64,000 bases of DNA from Dicaeum eximium (GCA_013396995.1 VWZP01008285.1:186833-250832), one strand, 5' to 3'; numbered from the stretch's first letter, positions 23,645 to 35,560 are shown. Made by a program: numbers and translations. Notes: generated by a model from the sequence alone, not told the origin.

Positions 23645-26640
23645 GCATTCTCCCATGTAAATTTTTAGACAAACAAATAGTTATCAGAAAAGTTTCCTAT
23701 GTGCTGAGGAAGCTCTTTCTGTTTGTGTGCTTCTACCCTGCCAGGGCTGCATACCTAGGAACATTCCCTAAACGGGAAGCAGTGGTATTCCCCAGTTCAT
23801 CTTCCCAGAAAGCACTTGACAGCTGAGCTCTGAGCATGCTGACGGGGTGAATCAACATGGCACGCAGAGCCTTGGGTTCTTCATTTAAAAATACAGCCAC
23901 TGAGGGAGGCAGTCATGATGTTTGTTCCTTATTTAAGATCCTCGTATTTAGAGTACTGTCCCAGTAGATGGAGGATTTGAGTGCTGCTCTCTCCTACACT
24001 CTCAGGGGTTTGGTGTCCACATTCCCCTCATTCCAGAGGAGTGGCCAGACAAGGAGGCTGCACACCAGGCTGTGATAAGGACATGGGCTGGTAGGACTGG
24101 AGCAAGGATCATTAAGCCTTAGTTGTGAAACATGAATCCTTATGTAAAGCATCTTCCCATCCATTCAAAAGTATCTTCCTTGTCCGTAGCAGGGGTAGGA
24201 AATTAGGCACGTGCCTCCCTCAGCAATTTAGAAGGTTGTAGGTTGCTGGATGTTGTACATCCCAGCTTGAAGCATCCAAGGCCATTCTATACTTAGGACA
24301 GGGAACTTGGGTAACTAGCTGAGGTATTTTAATATCACCCTAAGAACTCAATACCTGAAAGCTATGTGAAATTATGCACTACAGTTTGGGGCCTTTAATT
24401 CCTTTATCTTTGATTGTGGGTGACTAGAAAGAAGGGCATGCAAAACTACAGAAGCAAAACATGGGAATTTTGTGCTAGTCCCGTCAGCTTTGACTCCTAG
24501 TTTTATGTGTGGATTACATGATCCTGATGGAGAACAACCCTGTTTATCCACACAGACCATGAAATGTAAGATCATTGTCTAAGAAAACAATTGTCTGTCA
24601 TTATTTATTTAAGAAAGAGTGCAGCATGCATTTACATGACTGCATGTATGCGAATCTTGTCCGGGAGTTGTGATAGGCTGTCATCATGGTCACTGAGCAT
24701 TTGCTTCAACAAAAAGCAAGATTTTACTGAGAAGTTGAATGGAAGAGAACAGCGAGTCTGTCACTTGAAAAAATACATGCGAAGTAAGAATGGGGAAAAA
24801 AATATGTAGAACTGGCTTGATTACTTTGCAATCCAAATTAAATTGTTTAGACCTTAAGTATGAGTGTTGCACATTTATGGTGCAAAAAGTAATAAATCTT
24901 TGAGCTGAAATAGTTTCAAAATAAACAATATAAGTAATCATTAGGTAAAGTCTAAACCAGAGGGAATGTTAATTATTATTTTACTTAAAATCAGTGGAAA
25001 TAGTGATTTGTTGTGAAATATGCTTGTTTAAATGAGTTACCTTTTCAATGACAGAAAGAAGTATTTTGGGAACAGTTCTGTAACTTTCTACTCCTTGAAA
25101 AACATTGGGTAATGCCTATTGGAAGGACTAGTAGTCATTGCTGAGCTCTAAATTACTTTCAGCCACATACAAAAAAGTGTTATGGCCTCTCAGGAAAGCT
25201 GTGTGAAATAATATGATCAATGTGCAAGGGTGATCAAGAAAGTAAATAAAATGTGAAAATGGCTAGGGTAAAAAGAGCACTTTAACCAGGTTCTTGTAAA
25301 ATCCATAATTTCTGCGGAATTGAGCTGCAATTACATGGACCCAGGAGTCTAAATCTAAGAATTTTCATTTTGAATGTAGCACCTGACTTTAAGAAGGCAC
25401 GTGAACAGACATCTGTTGTCAGGAAGCAATTAGAAGGTCAGGAACCTTCAATTTAAGGTCAATAAACAATGGAATATGAAGTTGTGTTTTGCAGAGCAAC
25501 AAAATTTATGTTCACCTAATTTTAGTTTTACTTTTAGATTTTCAAAAGGCTTTCAGAAGAGGATCGCTCTCTTTCCTTAGTTACAACTTTGGTTAGTTTT
25601 TGTTTTGGTTCCCTTGGATGATGACCACCAGGAGATTTTGCAGGTGCCAAAGCAATGCTTGAATGGTTACCAGTGACACAGAGAGTAATTGCCAAATGAT
25701 GATTTCAAAAGTGTCATGCTATAAAAGCTGCTTGAATGGCCGTGGTTTTGTCAGTTGGCTGAACTATTTACTGCAGAGCCAAAAGGCCTAAGTGAAAGTG
25801 CTCTGAGATGGGGTTTATAAATGTGAATCCAGGGCAGCTCTTGTCCAGGGTTAAGTACAGAACCTGTGTTTGTAGCGTTCACTGCGCTTTTTAAAGCAGT
25901 GCTTTCTCATCCACAATACAGCAGGTTACACATCTGGGAAAAGAAAACCAAGAAATCCTGACTTGTACTTCCCCAGCTGTAACTTATGCAGCCACAGTCT
26001 AATTAAAGCCCTAAATAAATGTTGCACTTAATTAAAGACAAACCCAAGTCTATTGAAAATGGAGGGAAATAATGAGCTATTTCTTGTTGTACATGATCTT
26101 TGTATACAATAAAACATGTGCTAAAGTGTTTTGTGGTTGGCTGATGTTTTGGCTGCTCTTTGCAAAAATGGAAAAACAAGGATTCCTGTGAGCAGGCACA
26201 GGCTTTCCCTCCAAGTGGCAGTGTGCAGATCAGGAAGGCACAGTCACTTACTGATTTGAGAAACAGGTGAAATGAAACTTGATGGGTACCATTGCTGAGC
26301 CTGGGTCACCCTCTCTTCTGGGCCAGCACAGCTGTTCCTGCAGCCAGTCAGTGAACCATTTTGGGGAACTGACCTAGCAGAAGCAAACAACCAGTTTAGG
26401 GGGGAGGGGAATCTGTGCTTGTATTTCAGGTGAATCAATTCTCCAGCACTGCTGGTGAGGAGCAGGTGCAGATGAAGGGGAACCTTGCTCAGGGAACCAA
26501 GCAGCTGGAGGCAGAGGTTGTGCATCGTGTCACCAATTGTTTAACAGCCAAGCCATGTTTGGTAACAGCCAAACCCTGTAATATTGTTAAAAGGTGAGGA
26601 GCAACTAAGGGGAAACCCGACAAACCTCTGTGAAAATACG

Positions 26641-26697
26641 CACATATATATTTAAAAATATATAAAAATTATATAAAAATTATATATATATATATTA
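26641..26697. repeat. AT-rich simple repeat
   Basis: Imperfect (AT)n with AAAAATTATAT units. Likely polymorphic in length. Confidence 0.85.
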
Positions 26698-26999
26698 TTC
26701 CTAAACTGTGGCCCTGACAAAATCCTTCATGTTTTCTGATGAGGTACAAATTCCAGTCTTGTGCTCCATGTACTTCATACAGAGCTTCAGCTGCAAACAG
26801 AACAGGGAACTCTGCTCCCTCTGGTTCCCAGCAACGCTCTAAGTACAACAGAATCCTCATTTGCATGGCTGTGGTTCAGATTATGTGTTACAATGGCAAA
26901 TCCCTGTTTTGGGATTGGATTGCTCAGTGGTTTGTTTTTTTGTTGTTGTTGTTTTTTCATTTTAAAGAAGGTTAGGAAGCCAGAGCCCTTAGAAGTGAT

Positions 27000-27043
27000 A
27001 ATTTTACTGGGGAATTTAATGGAATTTTACTGGAATTCAATGG
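27000..27043. repeat. Two-copy tandem repeat, about 22 bp
   Basis: The unit aattttactgg...aat(t/c)..aatgg occurs at 27000-27022 and again, slightly shorter, at 27023-27043. Confidence 0.7.
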
Positions 27044-28383
27044 AAGGTGATACTTTGCCATCCTATCCTGATTTAAAGAGAATTGAAGAAAATGTACATT
27101 TTCTTCTTTCTTGTTGGACACATTATATTTTTGGACACAGGAAAGCTATTAAATGAAACGTGAAAACACTTGAAAAAAACATTTCAAGACAAATGTCTTT
27201 CATTTAAATGCTAATTTGTTTATAATATTTTCAAATAATGTAAATAATTAATAGTTTTGATGAGAGTTATCTGAACATAGCACATGTCAAAAACACGGTG
27301 AAGAAGCTGTAAAACTGTATAAGAAAAAGCATGATTGTATATTGGAAGAGGACAGAGGAATTGGACTAGCACTCCCGCACAACTGCTACAGAAAAGTTTT
27401 CTAAGAAAAGCGCCAAGCTGCTACTGTTGTCTTTCTTACGTGTAGCCATCAGTCTGAGCAGAGAGAATTTCCGCTCCTATCTCCTGTAAAGTAATTTGCA
27501 AGCTGTTTCTGATCCCATTATATTATCTGCATACTTTCTTGTCTCTTGCACAATAAGTTCTTTGGGAACATTAATTTTAAAAATTGCCTCGCATATTGCA
27601 GCATAAAAGGAAAAAAACATTAAAACTGATACAATCTATGGGCAACAAACCTGAGAAGTGCAAATATTGATTACATTGCAACATCTCCTGCACAGAAGCT
27701 ACAGTGAAATAAAGCAGTGGTTGCAGGTTGTCATGAGCTGTGCTTTGTTTTACTTAAAGTCCAGGATCTTCCAGCAGTGTTATTACCTGATAACCTCAGT
27801 TTCAAAAATATCTATGCTCTACTGTGGGGAGAGGAGGGCCTTGAATTACAGAGTCGTAAAGACTGTGCATGACAGACAAGCAGCAGCCGCAATTCATTTT
27901 GTTGCATTAGGCTCCCAGCTCATGTTTTTTACGTACTTGGGGCTCTCAGAACCGTACTGCTCTCCGCAGCTTTTCCTACAGACTAAGCTTCGCCAGCCTT
28001 GGAAATGGAACTGGGACACAGGTACCGTGCACTGGGCAGGCGTTCAAAACATGGGGTGGGCTTCTCTGCTGCCCTTCACCTGCCTCTTGGAAAATGTGTT
28101 TTGGCCAGCTGAGTCTCTTTGCCCTGCTTGTGCTGATTCCCAAAGCAGAGTCCTTTCTCACCCTTTCCTTCACACCCCAGAGCAGGGTGACAGAGGGACA
28201 ATCTCTTCCCCAATACTGTTTATCTGTGGTGCCAAAATTCACTGTGGGCTGCCAAGACCAGCTACCTCCCCCATAGGTTAATGATATTCCTGTACAATTT
28301 GAATGCTGAACACCATCATGTCACGGCTCACCCAGTCAAACCCAGCCAAACCTCAGGGAAAGGGAAGACCTGCAACTTAAGGA

Positions 28384-28841
28384 TGCACCATTACTGTGTC
28401 TAGTTCTGGGCTCCTCTAGGAGCTCCTGGAGAGTGTCCAGCAGAGGCTACAAAGGTGATCAGCATCTGGAGCACCTCTGTTATGAGGAGAGCTGGGCCTG
28501 GATAGTCTGGAGAACACTGAGAGAGGACCTCATTAATGCATACAAAGATCTCCAAAGTGGGTGCCAAGAGGATAGTGGGGCCCAGCAACGGGGCAAGGAG
28601 CAATAGCCATAAACTATAACAGAAGTTCCACATCAACACGAGGAAGAACTTTTTTTTTTTCTGTTGAGGGCACTGGAGCAGCTGCCCAGGGAAGGTGTGG
28701 AGTCTCCTTCTCTGGAGACATTCCAAACTCAGTTGGACACGTTCCTGTGTCACCCGCTCTTGCTGACCCTGTCTGCAGGGTTGGGGCGGGTGATCTCCAG
28801 AGGTCCACTTTAACCCGAACGATCCCGTAATTCTGTGATTC
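28384..28841 (+). mobile_element. CR1 LINE copy abutting USP25 promoter
   Basis: Forward CR1. It carries 'actgtgtctagttctgggct', 'gaggacctcattaatgcata', 'agaggaagaac'-like sequence, 'tgcccagggaaggtgtggag', 'tggacacgttcctgtgtcac' and 'gggtgatctccagaggtcca', ending in the tail 'attctgtgattc' at 28841. The 3' end stops about 20 bases before the CpG-rich sequence begins. The copy is 5'-truncated and non-coding. Its orientation is the same as USP25. Confidence 0.95.
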
Positions 28842-29102
28842 ATTTGGTGATACGGTTTGTTGTCTCTACGAGCAGCGACAGCGCTGGAACCAGCGCTGGT
28901 TCAGAAATTCCCTGGCGATCCCCTGGAAATCGGCGCCGGTCCGAGCTGCTCTCCGTTCCCCCGCAGCGGGGCAAACTTTGCCTTCCCCGCAGTCGCGGCG
29001 GGGCCGCCCCTGCGGCCGGCAAGGACGAGGAGCCCTACCCGAGGGAGGAGCGGGGCGGCCGCGGGGGCTCGGCGGGGCCGCCCCACTCCCGCCGGGAGCT
29101 CC

Positions 29103-29114
29103 CAAGATGGAGGC
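29103..29114 (+). promoter_or_regulatory. YY1-like motif in the island
   Basis: The sequence caagatggaggc closely resembles the YY1 site (core AAGATGGCGGC). In TATA-less promoters such sites are often found just downstream of the start of transcription, so USP25 transcription may begin near here. The ATG inside the motif opens a frame that reaches a possible donor (cag|gtgcgc after 29167) in a phase that does not fit exon 2, so it is not taken as the protein start. Confidence 0.5.
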
Positions 29115-29127
29115 GGGCAGTGTGACA

Positions 29128-29151
29128 GGGCGGGGAAGGGGCCGGGCGGGG
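29128..29151 (+). promoter_or_regulatory. GC boxes (Sp1-type)
   Basis: gggcgggg at 29128-29135 and gggcgggg at 29144-29151 match the Sp1/KLF consensus. More copies in the reverse direction occur at 29293-29316. Spacing is typical of a CpG-island promoter. Confidence 0.55.
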
Positions 29152-29325
29152 ACTGCGCCCGGGGCAGGTGCGCGGGGCGGCGCCGCCGGGAGCCGCAGCC
29201 GGGCCGAGGGCGGCGCTCGGCGCTCCGGGAGTGGCAGCGGGGCCGGAGCGGGGCTGCGCTGACCCCCCGCCGGGCGGTGACTCGGGCTCCCCCTCCCGCC
29301 CCGCCTCCCGCCCCGTTCGCCCAGC

Positions 29326-29326
29326 N
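29326..29326. other. Single ambiguous base (N)
   Basis: One undetermined base in the middle of the CpG island, in a C-rich run that is hard to sequence. Confidence 1.
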
Positions 29327-29443
29327 CCGCCGCCGGCCCAGCCCCGGGTCATCCCGGGCCCGGGCTCGGCGCTGCCCTCGGGGGAGCCCCGGCGCGCTCC
29401 CCGCGGCCCCGAGCGGGCTTGTTGCGCTCGCGGGCTGCCGGGC

Positions 29444-29483
29444 NNNNNNNNNNNNNNNNNNNNNNNNNNNNNNNNNNNNNNNN
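29444..29483. other. USP25: Assembly gap (40 N), probably holding USP25 exon 1
   Basis: Forty undetermined bases inside the CpG island. The known USP25 protein starts with a 15-residue exon (MTVEQ...) joined in phase 0 to the HQQTFL exon; no such exon is visible anywhere in the window. The first bases after the gap, 'gagcgggg', would complete a standard donor if the gap ends in ...AAGGT (GT|GAGC). A 45-base coding exon would nearly fill it. This is inference from position, phase and flank; the gap size may be nominal. Confidence 0.5.
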
Positions 29484-29544
29484 GAGCGGGGCTGGGCGGG
29501 AAGAGCGCGGGGTCCCGGCCGAGCCGCCCGTGGGCCCGGGGGAG

Positions 29545-29598
29545 ATGCTGCACATGCCCGGCGTGACCCTGCAGCGCCGGCATCCGCGCCTGCCAAAG
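29545..29598 (+). CDS. USP25: Candidate alternative first coding exon of USP25
   Basis: An ATG at 29545 (G at -3) or 29554 opens a frame of 18 or 15 codons that ends in CCA AAG followed by the donor gtgaac at 29599. The phase (0) fits exon 2 at 50081, so a protein beginning MLHMPGVTLQ... or MPGVTLQ... and joined to HQQTFL is possible. The 15-codon version has the same length as the canonical first exon, but its residues do not resemble it, and it lies downstream of the gap that probably holds the canonical exon. It may simply be the first bases of intron 1, or part of a 5' UTR. Transcript data would decide. Confidence 0.3.
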
Positions 29599-30472
29599 GT
29601 GAACGCTATTTCCAGCGAGTGACGCGCTCCTGCTGGAGTGAAAAAGTGCCGGGTTTAGGGACTCGTGTTAACGTGCATCATGGAACGGGGTTAAGGGAAT
29701 GACGGCGCTTACCAGCCTTTTACTGTGCGCCAGGACTCGACGGAGAATGTTTCTCTGTCAAAATTAGAAAAAAGAGGATACCTTCTAAATCTTTCCTTCG
29801 CTTGAACTGAACTGTCAAGAGAAATGTCTAAAATGAAATTGCAGTGCTTTTAAAGTAATGTGTTTTAAAGGTAACTTGTAGGTTAATGCAACTCTTCTGG
29901 TTAGTGGTATGACTGTTGCCTCTTCCCTGATTTTTATTAATATTTTAATGGCATGTACCGCCCTCGTAAGAAGATAAAGGTATATGTGCTCGGGTATCGT
30001 CGGTGTGGGAGTTAAATGGCTGCAGCCGTAAGAGTGGACAGTGGGAATGTGCTGATGAGGGTGTAATTGGTTAAAGTGGTACAGCTCGCATTTAAGAAGC
30101 CTTTTCGGAGGGAGGGCGTGTCTGGCCGAGGACTGCTCTCATAGTTGGAAGTAGTTAGCAGTGATTTTGGCGGCTTCAGCAGGAAGGCAAGGGCTGAGCG
30201 GTCTGATTTTGTTCCTCTGTCAGTGCTTTCAGTCGGGGTATGCTCGCAGGTTAATGTAGCAGATTTGCTGCTACACGTGCCTGCTGTGTTTGAAAACTGA
30301 TGTTGCTGCTGTGCATCTGACAACTTTCGTGAGCAAGTTTATCTTTTACAAATCCTCTTGTCTGTGGTTTACTTAATATATCGTAATTATCACGTCAGAT
30401 ACATGGTGCATTCTGGACCCTGATCAGTGCTGCCTATTTGTGCTTTCTGACAATAATCCTGAAGGAGTAATG

Positions 30473-30519
30473 TTAGTTTTCAGCTAAACTAGAAGGATCC
30501 TTAGTTTTCAGCTAAACTA
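30473..30519. repeat. Two exact 19-bp copies with hairpin potential
   Basis: ttagttttcagctaaacta occurs at 30473-30491 and again at 30501-30519 without a mismatch. Each copy contains inverted 6-base arms, tagttt and aaacta, around tcagct, so each could fold as a small hairpin. Confidence 0.85.
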
Positions 30520-33500
30520 CTGCTTGTGGTCTGTAGTTCAGATTCACTTGAGCCTCAAATCGAGGATAAGCCCAAAAGGAGGTTGAATATTGATTGTGGT
30601 ATATGCCAAGTAATCCATGCTGCAGTAAAATAAAAAAAATAATATATATATAAAGCGAAATTAAAAAAATACAGAAAAAAATCCCATGTAAAAATACAGC
30701 TAGCAATAATTTTGAAGTTGTAATCAGCGTCTGTGGATGATGGTCACTTTTTTCAGTGTCTAGAGAAACTGAATAAAATATCAAGGTTTTTTCATGGTAG
30801 GGATTTTTTTATAATTATTTCTATTGAATCATCTGATTATTTTATTATCTGCAATTGATTTTAACCTGTTTTATTCCTGATTGCATACATTTGGGGAGTG
30901 AGGGAAAGGCAAATCTTAAAAGTACTTTGTAAAAAAATTTTATTTGACTCCAAAGTGAGTATCTCATTGTTAGTGACAGTAACGATTAGCTAATTGGATG
31001 ACAAACTTTAACATTGATCAGGTATTTGCCTGTAAGAAGGCAAATGGTGAACCTGCAGTGGGCTGATGGATGAAAGGTGGAGAGGCTACCATAGCACTAA
31101 TTTATTGTTTTCTCTTTAAAGAGGAAAAACCCAGTCTCCACAAATAAGGGAGTTTGTTCTGGTGACCTCAAAGTTTGTTATAATTGTTTTCTGTTAGTGT
31201 GAAGAAACCACATACAAGCAGAAATATATTGGGTTTACAAGAGATGCCTGAGTCATCAGCATACCTTATTCGAGCCGTGGTTCCCAACATTGTTCATCAG
31301 ATGTTTTCTTACTGTCATACAGGAAGTGTGTGTCAAACTTCAGCAGCACTTGGAGATGTAGGTTTGTATTAATAAATGCTCTAACTACAAACAGCCCGTT
31401 TCCCACTGAAGCTATCTTTAGTTTATTGTGTAGTTAAGGCAGCTGCTTCAGGTCAAAAGAAGTTTTTTCTTTCATCTCTGCTGGTCATCCTGACCCTTAG
31501 TTAAAACTTGTAAATTATGTCCTGAAGCAAATAACTAATCATATTATTCTTGTTGCTCATGGCCCTTGTGTGCTTCTCTGACATTGTTCAGTGTCTGAAG
31601 GTTATAGGTAATGGTAACAGTAAGACTAAAGCATAAAGGTAAACAACATGAAAAGTTAAAAAAAGTAGCTTCTTGTTTTCTCCAATCTGTGTTTGTTCTG
31701 TCCAATCCTTTTTTTTTGTTAGGCATTTTGCTGCTGAGGAAATAAGGCACGCGTGTTGCAGGATTTCCCGTACCCCAGGCAGCCCTACGTGGCTGGTGCC
31801 TGTGTACATCAATTTTCCTCCTGAAGGAAGAGCCAGGAGCCCAGGCTGCCCCTCGTGCTGTGCAGACCCTTCCCTCAGCCAGTGTCCCCTACACAGTGAA
31901 TTCAGGGGCTGGGTGAATGGTGATTTTTCTGGTACCTGGAAGTTATCATGGGGGGAGGTCAAACGTGCTTCAGCATTGTCTCAGCTCTGATAGTTAGTGC
32001 CATGGTCATCTCGGAACAGCAGGTTGAAGAAGCTGGGTTTTAATTGGTGGCACTTAGCTGCCCTCTCAGCAGTGAGTGCTACCAAGTTCTACTGCTTCTG
32101 AGAGAGCCTGACATTTGGTTGATAAGTGGATTTAAAGGCTGTTTTATCTGTCCTTTGGTTTCCCACACCCACTGTTATTTCAGACCTGTGATTCAGCAGT
32201 GCATTGGCAGTGTAATCTCAGGAATAGTAGAATAATAGTAGAATAGAGCTGTGTCAGCTCAGCTAATTTTTCTTGTTCTAAAAAAAAGCACAAACTTTTA
32301 AGGATATTTACCACTTGAAAAAAATGCCTGGCTTAAAGCAAGGTCTGATCCTAAATTCTTCTCTTGCTGTTTTTTGTGGTAAAAAGGTGAAAATTTTGCT
32401 AGCTCATGTGTGCTTCTGCTGTGCTTGTCCCATAGTTTTATTTACAGACTTATTATTTAAAGATTTAGCTAATAATGTGGCACTGAGTATTTTTTTTTCC
32501 TAAAAGCAAAGGTCATCTGTCTCTACCAATTGACATGATGCAGATCTGAATGGCAGGAAGTGATTGCAAAGTATGTATTGAGCACCTGGTACACAAAGAA
32601 GGTATCTTGGGGGATTTGTACTCTTTTTTCCCCCCCATCTTAATAGGTGGCAACCTTCCAAGGATTTAAAATCCAAACCTTTAAAATCTCTGTATTTTGA
32701 GGGTTGAGTTCAGGGTTGCCTGGTGAATCCAAGAGGCTGCAGGCTCCCTCATCATGAAGCCAGAGCCACTCTTCCCTCTGACCAATGTGCAGGTTGTCCT
32801 TCTGCACCTGAGAAATGGCCCCTGGGTCATGGAATGAGGATGGTTTCTGCATCTCCCCATGAATGGGGAGCTTGGAGGGTTTGAATATGGGGGGTTACAG
32901 CTGCCAGTGCTGGTACCCAGAGCTTTAGTACCTCTTTGTCCAGAATAACACTGGTTTACTAAAAGTGTTTGCACCAGCTAAGTCATTTGCAAACAGTCCT
33001 TGAAGTACTGTTGAGTTCTGCTGTTAAATATATGCATCTTGTTCTGTATTTAAGAAGTTCATATCAAAAAACTTTGTAATACTTGTAGTTCCGCCTTTGA
33101 CACAGATTCCTGTTGGTATTTCTGAAAGCTAGAGCAAGGTGCAAAGGGCAGTGATTCAAAGTAATTTTGAAAGCCCTTGTCAAACTGGTCTGCTGAATGC
33201 TTTCTGGTTTTGTGACTGTTCTGATGGATTTTGGTGGGAGTGGGTGGAGGTGTGTGTGGTTAGTTTTGTGTTTGTCTGTTTTGTTTAGTATCTATGCAAG
33301 CTTGATGAATCTTGGAGGATTGTGTTTATTGGTATGATGTGAATCAGCACCTTTATCAGCACCTTTAGCAGCAGTTTAAAACTTTTTGCATTCAGAAAGC
33401 TTTTCACAGAAATTCAATAATGTTTTTGATTGTGTTTGCAGGAGTTTACAAGTGTAGTACTATCATTAGAATTTATCTGAAATAATGTCTTTAAGTATGT

Positions 33501-34565
33501 TCGGTCCACCTTGAAAGAAAAATACTGCTTTAGAATATGAAAGTGTAAAGTTTATAGATTTTCCTAGTAACCTTTTGTCCTTTTGTAGTATTTTAAAATA
33601 TCTGTAATAAATCCTTAGCACACATTCCCCCCTGCCCCCCCCCATTTTTTTAGGATAACCCTGTGTTCACAGCTACTATGAGCAGCAGCTACAAAAGATG
33701 GTAAAACCCATCAGCTTCTATGAAAAGGTCAAAAAAACAAATTACCCATGTCTTAAAATAGAAAAGTATTTCACATTTTAAGTAGTGCTTCATAAAGATA
33801 AGTGGAAGGATAATTGAACAGTTGCCTTTCTTACACTCTTGTGCCTAAGAAGATATGTTGTGGCTGGCATCTCCTTAATTCTGTGAGTTCAGCTGGTGTC
33901 TGTGGACTTGGGTAACTGAAGGGAAATGAAAGGTGGAACAAAAGATGGAATTTCTGTTCTGTTTCTGGCTAAATCTTCTCTTCTTGCTGAAGTTCCAGAA
34001 GTTGATAGCCCAGTTTTTCAGTCCCTGAGATGGCTCTACAGCTCCAATGATGTGAATGGTGAGGTTGAGGGATGTCACAGTTGCTGGGGACCAAGTGTCC
34101 GGGTTGGTAAATCAACCTGAGGTCCCAGGTGACTTGGTGTGCCTTTTCAGGCTGGGCCCAGATCTTTGCAGGACCAGCAGGGAGGTCTCTGACACTCACT
34201 GTACCAGGAGTTGTCTGAGGAGCTGCATCAGTCACCCCCTTAGAGCCATTGCTGGCAGTGCCAGTGACAGGGGGATTATTGAGGTGCCTAAGGATATATT
34301 GAAATGATACTGCTCTTCACTTTCTCCAGTGAAGATACTGATTTTCAGTTCCCAGCTGGTCAAGAGCCAAATGTGACATTCTTGGTATTCCATAGCATAA
34401 AAAGTAAACAAAAAGCTTAAGAGCTGTGTCTTCACTTAGATGGTTTCATGTAGGAATAAATTCCTTTAAAGGCCTGAATTTTCAGTTTTGTTTAGTTGGT
34501 TATGTGTTTTTTTAAACTGATTTTCTGTTCTTGTTAGGGAACAGAACTCTTAAAATCTGAGGGGA

Positions 34566-34592
34566 ATGTGTGTGTGAGAGAGAGAGAAAGAG
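34566..34592. repeat. GT/GA microsatellite
   Basis: A short (GT)n run passes directly into a (GA)n run. A small compound microsatellite in intron 1. Confidence 0.8.
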
Positions 34593-34783
34593 TTGCTGGG
34601 ACCTGACTGAGAGCGAAAAGTCTTTTCTACTTTCTTTGAGTAGAAAAGCCACAGGTGTGGGAGCAGATTTTCTTGGAAATGAAAGTATCCTGATGGCTTT
34701 CACTTTCTGGTTCTCTTGTGATAACCACTGTGATTATTTTAAAGTGGCTGAAGGTTGAGTCACAGTGAAGGGTTGTGTGTGTA

Positions 34784-34842
34784 TCGGTTTTTTTGGTGGG
34801 TTTTTGTTTTGGTTTCTTTGTTTGCTTGGGTTTTTTTTTCAG
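34784..34842. repeat. T/G-rich tract
   Basis: Runs of T broken by GG and GGG (TTTGGTGGG, GTTTTGG, CTTGGG types), ending in a tttttttttcag that looks like a splice acceptor. No exon-like sequence follows it. Confidence 0.7.
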
Positions 34843-35560
34843 CTGGCTTTGTTATTAAACTTACCGATCAAACCCTGGTGACTAAGTTACCAATGTGATG
34901 GTCTTCAGTGAGCAGATGGACATCTTTAAATTGAAAAAATTCGGGTTCTCAGCAGGGGCCTGTTGACTTGTGCCTGGGGTAGCAGTGTAACATCACGCTT
35001 CAAATCGCAAGTTAAGAGTATTAGGTGAGTAATATAGGAGAGGCTGTTGTGACAATGTATTTCAAAAGGATTTTATGAATTCCGAGTAGAGTTCAGTCTT
35101 TTTTTTCCCATTATGAAATAAAGATGGCTTTTGTTAGCTGATGATTACGCTTTATCAGTTGGGGTGCTGTTAAAGAAGTCAACATCTGCCAGGAGTGTCA
35201 AATATTAGACTGGAGTGAAAATGGATTCGGTTTCAGTAGTCAAGTGAATCTAATGTCACTCACATGTGACTTCTGCCAAGGAGGTGAGTGTGTGATACAT
35301 GGAATGAAAGCTCCCTCCATTCCCTTTGGGACTGTGATATGTCCAGTGTTCCGGTTAATGGGTGGTCAAGCATAATTAACAGGGAAAAGCTGATACTGTG
35401 GATCACAGGAGTTAGTTGTGTGCACAACCATGCAAGGTGAAAGCTTTCTATAAGCTCATCTTTTTTATTATTTAAAAAAGAGAGAGAATGCTAAAGCTGT
35501 GGGGCTGAGGGAAAGATGAGGTGGTGAGATGCCTTCCTGCCGAGCGTACCTTGCATGATA

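Larger units (their letters stand above)
23645..28383. other. Intergenic DNA upstream of USP25
   Basis: Mostly unique sequence. It contains an AT-rich simple repeat at 26641-26697, a GTT tract at 26935-26957 and a 22-base two-copy tandem repeat at 27000-27043. The longest frame in this half (27658-28281, 207 codons, + strand) lies 0.6 kb before the USP25 CpG island. It has no recognisable domain. Confidence 0.6.
28860..29700 (+). promoter_or_regulatory. USP25: CpG-island promoter of USP25
   Basis: An abrupt change from AT-rich DNA to about 800 bases of very GC- and CpG-rich sequence without a TATA box. This is the usual promoter form of broadly expressed vertebrate genes. It holds a YY1-like motif (29103-29114), several GC boxes (for example 29128-29135, 29143-29151 and inverted copies at 29293-29316) and two sequence gaps. 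It is the only full-size island upstream of the USP25 exons on the same strand, which is why I assign it to that gene. The start of transcription cannot be fixed from sequence alone. Long open frames on both strands here are a by-product of composition. Confidence 0.85.

Noticed and set aside
29107..29167. ATG at 29107 with a possible donor after 29167 as USP25 first coding exon
   Set aside because: The 61-base frame ends in phase 1, while exon 2 begins in phase 0, so it cannot be spliced directly to it; the ATG is better explained as part of a YY1-like motif.
28857..29702. Several long open frames on both strands in the USP25 CpG island (up to 281 codons)
   Set aside because: GC-rich sequence rarely contains stop codons. 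All frames read through the Ns, overlap each other on both strands and have low-complexity Arg/Pro/Gly/Ala composition.
34820..34846. Strong acceptor-like tttttttttcagctgg in intron 1
   Set aside because: No exon-like frame or donor with homology follows it; T-rich tracts ending in cag are frequent in this AT-rich intron.
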